Source: JAAZLS01 sp964463285 (GTDB taxonomy: Bacteria > Bacillota > Dethiobacteria > DTU022). From it: DNA of 64,000 bases. The translations under genes and the position numbers were made by a program. Shown piece after piece: positions 52,171 to 60,777 of the stretch (the stretch's first letter is position 1; the number at the start of each line of letters is the position of its first letter). The notes beneath the pieces were generated by a model. It was not told the origin of the DNA. It made no database searches and was given only the letters and a program-made list of their open reading frames with translations. The stretch is from assembly GCA_964463285.1 (NCBI GenBank), contig CAYXBB010000003.1, positions 9,234-73,233 on the forward strand. The letters are read 5' to 3'.

Positions 52171-52212
52171 TGCAAAAACCTTCCGGCCGTTTGAATCCGA
52201 AAGGTTTTTGCA
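52171..52212. terminator. Hairpin between FmdB and DUF1614 genes
   Basis: TGCAAAAACCTT (52171-52182) and AAGGTTTTTGCA (52201-52212) pair perfectly, and further inner pairs extend the stem. It lies 58 bases after the FmdB stop. The T residues are within the arm, so it could terminate either strand. Confidence 0.6.
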
Positions 52213-52269
52213 TTTAGAAAAACGAATATCCCGGCAAGCCTGTCAGCAACTGCTGCAGTTACGGATGCT

Positions 52270-52455
52270 TCACCCGCCACAGCTGCCGGAGGAAGCCGGG
52301 CTACCGCCTGAGCTGCTGCGGGTGGAGCGAAAAGTGGAAAACACCCGTTTGGCTTTCGCTCCGCAAGAGGGGCAGCTTAAACTATCCACCTCGCTGCGGC
52401 AAAGGTTTTCAAACTTCTCCCGGCAATTGGTGCAGACAAATTCATAAAGCGGCAA
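52270..52455 (-). CDS. FmdB-type zinc ribbon protein
   Basis: A 61-residue protein: MPLYEFVCTNCREKFE then LSCPSCGAKAKRVFS gives two CxxC pairs for one zinc ion, the FmdB/CxxC_CxxC_SSSS signature, and the tail is Ser/Gly-rich ending SCGG. It is 25 bases after serA on the same strand. Function unknown; FmdB was named for amide-related regulation. Confidence 0.85.
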   Translation of the reverse strand: MPLYEFVCTNCREKFENLCRSEVDSLSCPSCGAKAKRVFSTFRSTRSSSGGSPASSGSCGG

Positions 52456-52480
52456 GGCGCTGGCCTCCTTTCTTATTAAC

Positions 52481-54085
52481 CTATACCCGAGCTGAAATAT
52501 CCCGATTTCGCAGTTGAACCTGGCGGATCGTTTCTACACCCTCCAACTGCTCTATTTGCTGCAGGATGCCGGGGGTGGCCGGCTCATCAATCTGAAGAAC
52601 CATCACTGCTTCTCCGCCCACCGACTGTCGGCCCACCTGCATTCCTGCAATATTGATCCCATTGTTGCCCAGTTCGGTTCCCACCCGTCCGATCACTCCC
52701 GGCCGATCCACATAAATACAGACCAGCATATACGGAGAAGGCATTACCTCGATCCGATAGTCATCAATCTGGGTTATACGGATATCAGTGCGGTTAAAAA
52801 CCGTTCCTGCCAAAGAATGGGTGGTTACACCGGATTTAACCTTTAACACCACCAGGTTGGCAAAATTCTCTATATCCTTGCTGGTAACTTCCCGTACCCG
52901 GATCCCCCGCTGGCGGGTAATAAGCGGCGCATTTATAAAATTAACCTGCTCATCGCCCAGTATATATGAGAGTATCCCAATCAAACAGGAAGTAGTCAGA
53001 GGCACAGTGGGAAAACCTGCAACCCCCCCCCGGTAACAAAGCTCTATCTCTTCAATCTGCCCACCAAAATTTTGAATGTAAAAGCTCCCCATCATCCTCA
53101 TCAGCGGCAAATAAGGAGTTACTTCCGCCATTACTTCAGGCAGCATTGTCGGCACATTCACTGCCGAGATCACCGCCTCCCCCTTCAAAGCGCGTATAAC
53201 CTGATCTGCCACCTGCACGGCCACATTAACCTGGGCCTCCCTGGTGGAAGCACCCAGGTGGGGAGTAACGACTACATTAGGCAAAGTCAAAAGCGGGCTT
53301 TTGAAAGGAGGTTCGCATTCAAACACATCCAGTGCCGCACCGGCTATTTTTCCCTCCACCAATGCCTGATAAAGCGCATCTTCATCCACCAGCCCTCCCC
53401 GGGCACAGTTAATCAAACGAGCCCCGTTTTTCATCAAGGTCAACTGGGGAGCAGCGATAAGGTGGTAACTTGATTCGCTACGAGGCAGGTGCAAGGTAAT
53501 AAAATCAGAGCTTTTTAGCACCTCTTCCAGGGAAATTAGCTGCACTCCCATTTTTTCAGCCCGTTCGGAAGAAATATAAGGGTCACAGGCCACTATGGAC
53601 ATCCCCATAGCCCGGGCCCTTCTGGCCACTTCACTGCCAATACGGCCCAGGCCGATTATCCCCAGCACCTTATGATTTAACTCCACCCCCATAAAATTAA
53701 CCCGTTCCCAGCGCCCGGCTTTTAAAGAGTGATGGGCCTGAGGAATATTTCGAGCCAGGGAGGTCAGCATGGCTATAGCATGCTCGGCGGTGGAAATAGT
53801 ATTGCCTTCCGGAGCATTAATCACCATGATCCCGCTCTCTGTAGCCTGTTCCACATCGATATTATCTACTCCTACTCCTGCCCGACCGATCACCTTTAGT
53901 TTTTTACCGGCCTTAATAACCGGGGCGGTAACCCTGGTGCCGCTGCGAACTACCAGTGCTTCATAGTTTTTTATAATTTCTATTAGTTGCTGTTCATTTA
54001 ACCCGGTTTTCTGATCCACCCGGGCAAATTTTTCTAACCTGGATACCCCTTCTTCAGAAAGGGAATCGCTAACCAAAATCCTCAT
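52481..54085 (-). CDS. serA: D-3-phosphoglycerate dehydrogenase (long form)
   Basis: A 534-residue NAD enzyme, the first step of serine synthesis. NAD fold GIIGLGRIGSEVARRARAMG, catalytic Arg in NCARGGLVDE and His in VVTPHLGASTREAQ. An allosteric substrate-binding domain (about 320-450) and a C-terminal ACT domain (about 455-530, IYVDRPGVIGRVGTELG) complete the type 1 form, which serine inhibits. The 600-base upstream stretch has no other gene except a possible basic peptide (54321-54416). Confidence 0.94.
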   Translation of the reverse strand: MRILVSDSLSEEGVSRLEKFARVDQKTGLNEQQLIEIIKNYEALVVRSGTRVTAPVIKAGKKLKVIGRAGVGVDNIDVEQATESGIMVINAPEGNTISTAEHAIAMLTSLARNIPQAHHSLKAGRWERVNFMGVELNHKVLGIIGLGRIGSEVARRARAMGMSIVACDPYISSERAEKMGVQLISLEEVLKSSDFITLHLPRSESSYHLIAAPQLTLMKNGARLINCARGGLVDEDALYQALVEGKIAGAALDVFECEPPFKSPLLTLPNVVVTPHLGASTREAQVNVAVQVADQVIRALKGEAVISAVNVPTMLPEVMAEVTPYLPLMRMMGSFYIQNFGGQIEEIELCYRGGVAGFPTVPLTTSCLIGILSYILGDEQVNFINAPLITRQRGIRVREVTSKDIENFANLVVLKVKSGVTTHSLAGTVFNRTDIRITQIDDYRIEVMPSPYMLVCIYVDRPGVIGRVGTELGNNGINIAGMQVGRQSVGGEAVMVLQIDEPATPGILQQIEQLEGVETIRQVQLRNRDISARV

Positions 54086-54709
54086 TTGTTCACCTCCTAC
54101 AACTTACAACCATACAGCGGCTAAAATTAGATCGGGTTAACACTGAATGTAACATAAATTGAGAGCCTAAATCAACCTGGAAAAAGGCAAACCGTAACCT
54201 TAAAGGTTACGGATAATCACCTTTTTTAGCAGATCTTCTTAGAAATTGGCTTCCTACCAACAGAATAATATTACCTGTCGTCTCCACCCGGCAAGTTCAA
54301 TAATTTACGTAAGTTCTACCTCAGGTTCTACCTTTCAACCGTTTCCTTTTCTTGGCCCGTCTTCTTTTTTTTCTCCGTCTTTTAAGCTGTTTACGGGTTA
54401 ACTCTTTTTTGGACAGGTTTGTCGCCTCCTTTATAGCTACCTCTATCTATACCGTTCAAGTATAATTAAACTGGGAGCAATTCAAAGTAATCCCGGGCTT
54501 TATTATATCACCGGTCCCGTTACAAAAAAAGAGGCATACCTTGATTTTTGTAAATTTGCCCCCTCGATTATTTTTTTTTGCATAAAATTACTAACATGTA
54601 ACAAGGGAATAAAAAATTAAGGTAGAATATGAAAGGTATTATGGTAATTTCCAGATAAAGGTCGAATATATTTACACCCTCCCCTAGCTAATTACAGATA
54701 CATAAGGAG
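54086..54709. other. Long intergenic region upstream of serA
   Basis: The 624 bases between divergent serA and the gene at 54710 hold one possible small ORF (54321-54416, minus) and AT-rich promoter-like sequence. A GTAACCTT-AAAGGTTAC hairpin lies at about 54190-54207. I saw no T-box features (no GGTACC-type specifier or AGGGTGGNACCGCG box). Confidence 0.35.
54321..54416 (-). CDS. Possible 31-residue Arg/Lys-rich peptide with non-standard start
   Basis: Behind an AAGGAGG site (8-base spacing) a frame begins at CTG 54416 and gives SKKELTRKQLKRRRKK, then more basic residues ending KGRT and TGA. No ATG, GTG or TTG is in frame between the preceding stop and this point. About two thirds of residues are Arg or Lys. 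It resembles small ribosomal or RNA-binding peptides (COX24/AURKAIP1-like in composition). It may be a real micro-gene or a leader for serA. Confidence 0.35.
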   Translation of the reverse strand: MSKKELTRKQLKRRRKKRRRAKKRKRLKGRT

Positions 54710-55366
54710 ATGAAAATAATTACCGAAACCGGCGGACCTGAAAGGGATTTGGAACAGCTTATCAACCAAGTTCAGGGGGTAATTTCCTCCCGGGTACTTC
54801 TTCAGGGAGAAGAAATTGTAGAAATTCACGTTCTTACCGACACCACCCGGGGACCCAAGCAACAGGTACGAGATATAGAATCAGCCATTCTGGTCAAGAC
54901 CGGAAGACAGATCGATTATAAGCGGATCAGCATTGCCCAATTGGGTAAAGAACAAAAACAGCTCCTGGAAGGCCCACGACTAAAATTGTTGGAAATTAGG
55001 AGCACCTCCAGCCGGACGAAAATGGCGATCACGGTCACTATCGGCCTGGGTAACAGGAAATTTTTAGCTTCCGAATCCGGACCCAATATCACCAAAAACC
55101 GCCTGTACCTGGCTTCAAAAGCCACTATATCGGCAGTAGAAAAATGTTACGACATATCTTCCAGGCTGGAAATCTATCAAATTGAAAAAGTGCTGGTATC
55201 AGGACATGAAGCAATACTGGCGGCAGTATCGCTGGCTCTGGAATCAAGGGAGGAAATTCTTTTGGGAACCGCCCTGATAAAGGAAAATGCCCAGGAGGCA
55301 GCCGCCAAGGCGGCCCTGGATGCCATAAATCGGAGATTGCTGGTAATAGATCAGGTGAAAGATTGA
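54710..55366 (+). CDS. Conserved protein of unknown function
   Basis: A 218-residue soluble protein with no signal or membrane segment. The N-terminal 80 residues (VVxIHVL-like block EEIVEIHVLTDTTRGPKQ, then RDIESAILVKTGRQIDYKRI) look like a small alpha-beta domain I have seen in other Clostridia; the C-terminal half has a repeat of beta-alpha character with AEKCYDISSRLE. I cannot assign a function. The ribosome site AAGGAG touches ATG 54710, which is unusual; an ATT at 54719 has normal spacing. The HD-GYP gene follows. Confidence 0.6.
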   Translation: MKIITETGGPERDLEQLINQVQGVISSRVLLQGEEIVEIHVLTDTTRGPKQQVRDIESAILVKTGRQIDYKRISIAQLGKEQKQLLEGPRLKLLEIRSTSSRTKMAITVTIGLGNRKFLASESGPNITKNRLYLASKATISAVEKCYDISSRLEIYQIEKVLVSGHEAILAAVSLALESREEILLGTALIKENAQEAAAKAALDAINRRLLVIDQVKD

Positions 55367-55588
55367 AGCCTGCCTGCAAAACCGGGCAATACCTGCCAAG
55401 AGCGAATATCCACGAGCGGAGCTTCCACCAGCGGCAATAGCGGAAAACTGCTGAGAACCAATTAAGGAGGTTTTTATTCCAATGAAAGCCACCCTCATTA
55501 AGGTTCTCACGGCCCTGGCCTGCCTGATTTTGGCCGGTGGGGCAATGTTCAAATGGTAAGCTAGACTCTACTGCAGGCAGGCTTCAAT
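55362..55588. repeat. 17-bp inverted repeat flanking a micro-ORF upstream of the HD-GYP gene
   Basis: ATTGAAGCCTGCCTGCA (55362-55378) is the exact complement of 55572-55588. The arms overlap the stop of the preceding gene and lie 30 bases before the HD-GYP start, and enclose the 25-codon ORF at 55482-55559. The right arm is followed by ATATTTTTAA, so read-through RNA could form a stem with a T tract. Confidence 0.6.
55482..55559 (+). CDS. 25-residue small membrane peptide
   Basis: AATTAAGGAGG lies 10 bases before ATG 55482. The peptide is MKATLIKVLTALACLILAGG followed by five residues ending in KW: a Lys-flanked single membrane segment. It stops at TAA 55557-55559. The near-perfect ribosome site and compact hydrophobic composition argue for translation. 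It could be a short membrane protein or a leader peptide controlling the HD-GYP gene. Confidence 0.5.
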   Translation: MKATLIKVLTALACLILAGGAMFKW

Positions 55589-55617
55589 ATATTTTTAATC
55601 ACCTCGGGAGACCTATT

Positions 55618-56952
55618 ATGGAAACACAAGCGCTTCCTTTTAAAGCCAGGGTCTATATTGCTTTGCTGGCACTGACCGCGCTGGCTTTTATATTCTATCT
55701 GTATATAACTATGGATTGGCAAAGCTTTCACTGGCCTTCATTTCTAATTTTTTTGTTTCTTACTTTGATTTCCGATTCATTCCCGGTAAATATGCCCCGT
55801 GGTGGGGTGGTATCAGTAGGCTTTGCCTCGCTCTTTGCCTCCATTTTGCTGTTTAACCCGTTAACCGTGGTAGCCATTGCCGTGCTGAGCGATCTGTTTG
55901 CCCCACGCAAAGGAAGGACCCTGCCCAAGTATATATTTAATGCCTCCCAGCTAACACTGTCCGTGGGTTGCTCATCCCTGACCTACAGGCTGTTAAATCC
56001 GGCCGGACAAGGTATAACCGCCGTTTTTTTTGGATCCTGCCTGGCAGTGCTCCTCATCTGTTTTTTCTTAAATAGTGCCTTTGTAACCTTAATCCTGTCC
56101 CTTATCCAGGGCAAAAGCCCATATTCGTTATGGTTAACCAATGTAAAATGGGCTACCCCCAATTTTTTAAGCATGGCTCCCCTGGGAATATTAATAACCC
56201 TAATCTATGCCAATATCGGATTCTGGGGACTGGTGCTGTTCCTGGTTCCTTTAGCCCTGGCCAGGCATTCCTTTCAATCATACATTGATATGCGCCTGGC
56301 CTTTCTGAATACAATAAAAAGTTTATCTACCGCTATCGAAGCAAAGGATCCTTACACCAGGGGACATTCTCAGAGGGTATCCGAATATGCAGTGGCCTTG
56401 GCCCGGGAGCTGAAATGGCCCGAAGATAAAATTGAGCTGCTTCAATATGTAGCCGTTATCCATGACGTGGGGAAGATCGCTATTCCGGAAAATATTCTTC
56501 AAAAAAAAGGCAGGCTGACCGACGAGGAACTCAAAGTGATGAAAAGGCATACCACTACCGGCTGCGATATCATAAAAAATATCAAGTCTTTCGAAGAAGG
56601 AGATTTAATCGTTAACCATCACCATGAACGCTGGGACGGAACCGGTTATCCCTCCGGCCTGAAAGGAGAACAGATTCCCGAAGGTGCCCGGATCTTGGCC
56701 ATTGCGGATGCCTTTGATGCCATGATCAGCGACCGCCCCTACCGGCGGGCCATGAGCCCCCTTTCAGCGCTGCAGGAAATTCACAAGAACTCCGGCACTC
56801 AATTTGATCCCCGAATGGCTGAAATATTCTGTAAAATATTCCCGAAGCTTCCTTTAAAATCGCCGCCCGGGGCGGGAAACCTCCTTTATGGGGAAGAAAC
56901 CGCTGCGGCAGCGGCATGTAAGGAAAACTCTTCGCCTCCGGATGGAGGTTGA
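55618..56952 (+). CDS. Membrane-anchored HD-GYP domain protein (putative c-di-GMP phosphodiesterase)
   Basis: About 444 residues. Residues 10-215 hold six to eight membrane segments of a sensor-like domain; residues about 240-410 are the HD-GYP domain: TRGHSQRVSEYAVAL, VIHDVGKIAIPENIL (HD motif), HHERWDGTGYPSGLKGE (GYP motif) and IADAFDAMISDRPYR. HD-GYP enzymes hydrolyse cyclic di-GMP. I choose ATG 55618 over an upstream in-frame ATG at 55537 that would overlap the micro-ORF. Confidence 0.88.
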   Translation: METQALPFKARVYIALLALTALAFIFYLYITMDWQSFHWPSFLIFLFLTLISDSFPVNMPRGGVVSVGFASLFASILLFNPLTVVAIAVLSDLFAPRKGRTLPKYIFNASQLTLSVGCSSLTYRLLNPAGQGITAVFFGSCLAVLLICFFLNSAFVTLILSLIQGKSPYSLWLTNVKWATPNFLSMAPLGILITLIYANIGFWGLVLFLVPLALARHSFQSYIDMRLAFLNTIKSLSTAIEAKDPYTRGHSQRVSEYAVALARELKWPEDKIELLQYVAVIHDVGKIAIPENILQKKGRLTDEELKVMKRHTTTGCDIIKNIKSFEEGDLIVNHHHERWDGTGYPSGLKGEQIPEGARILAIADAFDAMISDRPYRRAMSPLSALQEIHKNSGTQFDPRMAEIFCKIFPKLPLKSPPGAGNLLYGEETAAAAACKENSSPPDGG

Positions 56953-57066
56953 CAGTCTGACGGAGTTGTTGTCACGTTAGGAAAATTTCCGATCTTTTTT
57001 TCGCCGGTAGATAACAAAAGATGTTTCCTTTCCTCAAGCATACCCGTACATTAAGGTGGGATTTAC

Positions 57067-57633
57067 TTGTTTATAGAAGCGGCGATATTGGGAATAATAA
57101 TCGGTTTCTTGCGGGGAGGCAAACTAAACCGCCTGGCCCGGATCAACCTCCGGTGGTGGCCCCTGGCCATGATTGCTCTGCTTATCCAGGTGGGGCTGTG
57201 GGCTGGTTTCGAAAGGGGCTATCTGCAGGATCTAACACCCTACCTGCATCTGTTTTCATATGTTCCCTTGCTGATATTTGTATACGTTAACCGTAAATTT
57301 CCCGGAATGTATTTAATCGGCCTGGGACTGCTGCTTAATTTGCTGGCAATCGCCACCAATGGAGGGGTCATGCCGGTAGATCCAAGCAAGCTGGCCCCGC
57401 GATCGCACGAAAATCTGTTAAGCGGAACCAGCAGCCCTTTGCATGCGCCTATCAGTGAAACAACCAGGTTTCCTTTCCTGGGAGATATTTTCCGGTTACC
57501 CTACGGTGATCACAGGCTGATTAGCTGGGGGGACCTATTTCTTTCATTGGGGCTGTTCCATTTAATACAGCAGGGCATGCAAAAAACAAAAACAGCCAGA
57601 AAAAAACGAAGCCGAAGAAAAATTACCTTTTAA
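57067..57633 (+). CDS. DUF5317 membrane protein
   Basis: A 188-residue protein with about five membrane segments, a hallmark NGGVMPVDP near residue 100 and a very basic C-terminus (TARKKRSRRK). TTG 57067 has AAGGTGGG 6 bases upstream. It resembles DUF5317. Function unknown; the HD-GYP gene precedes it by 114 bases. Confidence 0.75.
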   Translation: MFIEAAILGIIIGFLRGGKLNRLARINLRWWPLAMIALLIQVGLWAGFERGYLQDLTPYLHLFSYVPLLIFVYVNRKFPGMYLIGLGLLLNLLAIATNGGVMPVDPSKLAPRSHENLLSGTSSPLHAPISETTRFPFLGDIFRLPYGDHRLISWGDLFLSLGLFHLIQQGMQKTKTARKKRSRRKITF

Positions 57634-57801
57634 CCCGGGCTGCCCGCTCCCCCCGCCGGCAGCCGGTATTTCTAAAGAACCGATTTTTACCGGTAATCCA
57701 GGAGGGCTTCGCCGGGATAGACAACCCGTTCATCCGTCACTTGAGGATCCGCTAAAAATAAATTTTACGGACGAACCCAGTTTATATTTACTTGCCCAGG
57801 A

Positions 57802-58806
57802 CTACTCATAATTGTGGCAGGCTACCCAGTGCTCCCGGCCAATATTAACCAACTCCGGAGAAACCTCTTCGCAAACCTTCAGTGCCCGGTGGCAGCGGGG
57901 GTGGAAGCGGCAGCCTGCCGGAAGGTTAAAGGGATCGGGCAGATCCCCTTTAATAACCACCCGCTCCCGGTCATATCTAGCCCGGAGATTGTCAATGGAA
58001 AGAGGAACGGAAGAGAGAAGGGCCTGTGTATAGGGGTGGAACGGCCGTTTGCCCAACCGGTCACTTTCCATGATCTCCACGATTTTCCCCAGATACATCA
58101 CCGCCACCCGGTTTGAAATATATTGCACCATGGGTAAGTTATGAGCAATAAACAGATAGGTCAGGTTGAACTCCTTTTGAAGTTTTTCCAATGTATGCAC
58201 AATCTGGGCCTGAATAGAGACGTCCAACGCCGCAATCGGCTCATCACAGGCTATAAATTCCGGCTCCACCGCCAGGGCCCGAGCAATTCCGACACGCTGG
58301 CGCTCGCCCCCACTAAGCTCGTGGGGGTACCGGGTGAGATGCCCGGAGCTTAGCCCCACCAGGTGTAACAAGTAACGGACTTTCTCTCGTCGCTCCCTTT
58401 TTCCGGCGGCCAGCCGGTGGATTTTCAAGGGCTCCTCCACGGCCTCTCCCACCGTAAAGCAGGGGTTTAAAGCGGCATACGGATCCTGGAAAATCAGCTG
58501 CATTTGCCGGCGGTACCGGGGCCGCGTACCCTTCGGGATAGTAAGAAGATCGTTCCCCCTGAAGAACACCTTGCCCCGGGTAGGGCGGTAGAGACCGATG
58601 GCAGTGCGACCGACTGTGGTTTTTCCGCAACCGCTCTCGCCAACCAGCCCCAGGGTTTCCCCGGCATTAATAGAAAAAGTAACCCCGTCAACCGCTTTTA
58701 CCATGGGTCGGCCCGTCCATAAGCTATTTTCAGGGAAAAAATATTTATGCAGATCCCGCACTTCTAAAACAGGCCTATCACTGTAAAATGAGGATTGCCT
58801 GTTCAT
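57802..58806 (-). CDS. oppF: OppF-type peptide ABC transporter ATPase
   Basis: About 334 residues: Walker A GESGCGKTTVG (near 58), signature LSGGERQRVGIARAL, Walker B FIACDEPIAALD and a C-terminal Opp/Dpp domain with Cys-rich NLPAGCRFHPRCHRALKVC (iron-sulfur-like oligopeptide extension). ATG 58806 has GAGGGG upstream and lies 2 bases after the oppD stop; a GTG 3 codons earlier is also possible. Last gene of the opp operon. Confidence 0.93.
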   Translation of the reverse strand: MNRQSSFYSDRPVLEVRDLHKYFFPENSLWTGRPMVKAVDGVTFSINAGETLGLVGESGCGKTTVGRTAIGLYRPTRGKVFFRGNDLLTIPKGTRPRYRRQMQLIFQDPYAALNPCFTVGEAVEEPLKIHRLAAGKRERREKVRYLLHLVGLSSGHLTRYPHELSGGERQRVGIARALAVEPEFIACDEPIAALDVSIQAQIVHTLEKLQKEFNLTYLFIAHNLPMVQYISNRVAVMYLGKIVEIMESDRLGKRPFHPYTQALLSSVPLSIDNLRARYDRERVVIKGDLPDPFNLPAGCRFHPRCHRALKVCEEVSPELVNIGREHWVACHNYE

Positions 58807-58808
58807 GG

Positions 58809-59816
58809 TTAGCACCCCTCAGGAAAATTTATTTGAGGTGCCAAAGGATGCCTTAACCAGCAGCGCACGCGGTGGGAACCTCTTACTTCGAAAAAAGGGG
58901 GGGCAGCTTGAGAGCAGATCCGCAGTGCATAATCACAGCGGGCCAAGAAGGGGCACTGTTCAAAAGGCAGCAACAATAGATCCGGTGGTCGGCCCCGGAC
59001 GGGAACCAGCCTGTCCCCCGGGCCCATATTCATACGAGGAACAGATCGCAGCAGTCCCCGGGTATATGGATGAATCGGGCCGGTTAGAACCTTCTCCGCC
59101 GGGCCGGCTTCGACTCCATTGCCGGCGTACATTACCAGAATCCGATCGGCAAGACCCGCTACTACTCCAAAATCATGGGTAATCAGGATAATGGCCGGTC
59201 TGTGATCCTCCTTGATATCCCGGAACAATTCCAGAATCTGGGCCTGAATAGTTGCATCCAGGGCTGCAGTGGGCTCGTCGGCAATGAGAAGTTTCGGTTC
59301 ACAGGCCAGAGCCATGGCAATCATCACCCGCTGCCTCATGCCCCCGCTGCACTGGTGAGGATAGCGTTTCAAAAACCCTTCCGGTCCCGGGAGCCCGACC
59401 CGATAAAGGAGCCCTATCACCCGCCGACGAGCTTCGTGGGCATTCATTCCCCGGTGCAAGCGCAAACCTTCTGTGATCTGGGTCTCGATGGTCAAAACCG
59501 GATTAAGATAGGTCAACGGATCCTGGAATATCATGGCGATGGTATCACCCCGGATCTTTTGCATCTGCTTCTCGGTTTTCAGCAGAAGCTCCTCTCCGTT
59601 AAACCGGATCAAGCCGCCGGTAATTTTTCCGGGCGGCGTGGAGATAAGGCCCATGATAGAAAAAGCAGTAACGCTTTTCCCGCTTCCCGATTCTCCAACA
59701 ATGGCCAGAACCTTGCCTGGTTCCAGCTTGAAGCTAATCCCGCGCACCGCTCTAACCACACCCGCCGGCAAATCGAACTGTATTTTTAACTGATCAACCT
59801 CTAGCAGGCTACCCAT
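58809..59816 (-). CDS. oppD: OppD-type peptide ABC transporter ATPase
   Basis: A 335-residue ATPase: Walker A GESGSGKSVTA (near 39), signature CSGGMRQRVMIAMAL, Walker B LLIADEPTAALD, and the C-terminal oligopeptide domain with FEQCPFLARCDYALRIC. The pattern GRPPDLLLLPFEQCPF is typical of OppD. It starts 3 bases after the oppC stop. Confidence 0.93.
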   Translation of the reverse strand: MGSLLEVDQLKIQFDLPAGVVRAVRGISFKLEPGKVLAIVGESGSGKSVTAFSIMGLISTPPGKITGGLIRFNGEELLLKTEKQMQKIRGDTIAMIFQDPLTYLNPVLTIETQITEGLRLHRGMNAHEARRRVIGLLYRVGLPGPEGFLKRYPHQCSGGMRQRVMIAMALACEPKLLIADEPTAALDATIQAQILELFRDIKEDHRPAIILITHDFGVVAGLADRILVMYAGNGVEAGPAEKVLTGPIHPYTRGLLRSVPRMNMGPGDRLVPVRGRPPDLLLLPFEQCPFLARCDYALRICSQAAPPFFEVRGSHRVRCWLRHPLAPQINFPEGC

Positions 59817-59819
59817 TAC

Positions 59820-60776
59820 CTATCCCCTCCCGGACCTGGGCTTAAAAACATCATGCAAACCCTCACTCAAATAATTAAAGGCCAGCAAGGTGATACAGAT
59901 CATAGCAGCCGGAAAGAATAACAGGTGCGGCGCCGTTTTTAAATAAATCAAAGCATCACTGGCCAGCGCTCCCCAGCTGGCCCCGGGAGCAGAAACACCC
60001 AATCCCACGAAACTCAACCATGCTTCGGCGAAAATGGCTTCAGGTATGATCAAAAGAGCGGTAATTAAAACCGGTCCAAGACAATTTGGGATCAAATGGC
60101 GCCACAGCAGGCGCCCCTTTGAAACACCGATCACCCGGGCAGCCAGGACAAATTCCTGTTCTTTCAGGCTAAGAATCTGTCCACGCACCTGCCGGGCCAT
60201 GGGCAACCAAAAAACCAAACCCAGGGCGATATAAAGGCCCGCCAACCCGGGAGCCGCCCTGCCGATGAAATGGAGCGATTCCCGAAGGAAGACCATAAAC
60301 AAGATCACCCACAGTAAAAAAGGAATACTGTAGATGATATCCACCAGGCGCATCATAACAAAATCCAGCCCTCCCCCGGCCAGTCCGGCTATACCTCCAT
60401 AGATCACCCCGATCGTTACCGCCGACAAAGCTGCAGCCAGGCCTATGGAAAGGGAGACCCGTGCCCCGGACATGGTGCGGGCAAAAAGATCCCGGCCCAG
60501 GTAATCGGTACCGAACCAGTGCTCCCGGCTTGGCCCTTGAGAAATATTTTCCAGGTTCTGGTGGGAAAAAGAATGGGGAGAAAGCAGAGGTCCGAACAGG
60601 GCTGCAAAGATTAAAACACCTATTATAATTAGCCCAGCCATAGCTGCCGGTTTTTTTTTGAAACGCCGCCAGGCACTCCTTCGATGTTCGGCCGGAAGCA
60701 ATTGCAGGTAGATTACACCGGACGCATCCCTATCCTTCCGCTCCAGCGGTTGAAACAAGCGGGCATCGAAGGGCAT
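59820..60776 (-). CDS. oppC: OppC-type peptide ABC transporter permease
   Basis: About 318 residues. A cytosolic N-terminus, a membrane segment near 50-70, then six segments. The HWFGTDYLGRDLFARTMSGA block and the EAA loop VLAARVIGVSKGRLLWRHLIP are OppC hallmarks. I choose ATG 60776 (MPFDAR), AAGGAG 8-9 bases upstream, over an in-frame ATG inside oppB. Confidence 0.92.
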   Translation of the reverse strand: MPFDARLFQPLERKDRDASGVIYLQLLPAEHRRSAWRRFKKKPAAMAGLIIIGVLIFAALFGPLLSPHSFSHQNLENISQGPSREHWFGTDYLGRDLFARTMSGARVSLSIGLAAALSAVTIGVIYGGIAGLAGGGLDFVMMRLVDIIYSIPFLLWVILFMVFLRESLHFIGRAAPGLAGLYIALGLVFWLPMARQVRGQILSLKEQEFVLAARVIGVSKGRLLWRHLIPNCLGPVLITALLIIPEAIFAEAWLSFVGLGVSAPGASWGALASDALIYLKTAPHLLFFPAAMICITLLAFNYLSEGLHDVFKPRSGRG

Positions 60777-60777
60777 T

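Noticed and set aside
54086..54709. T-box leader before serA
   Set aside because: No T-box sequence (AGGGTGGNACCGCG) or specifier stem was found.
55367..55617. Cyclic di-GMP riboswitch before the HD-GYP gene
   Set aside because: No GEMM-I or GEMM-II consensus blocks were seen; only an inverted repeat and micro-ORF.
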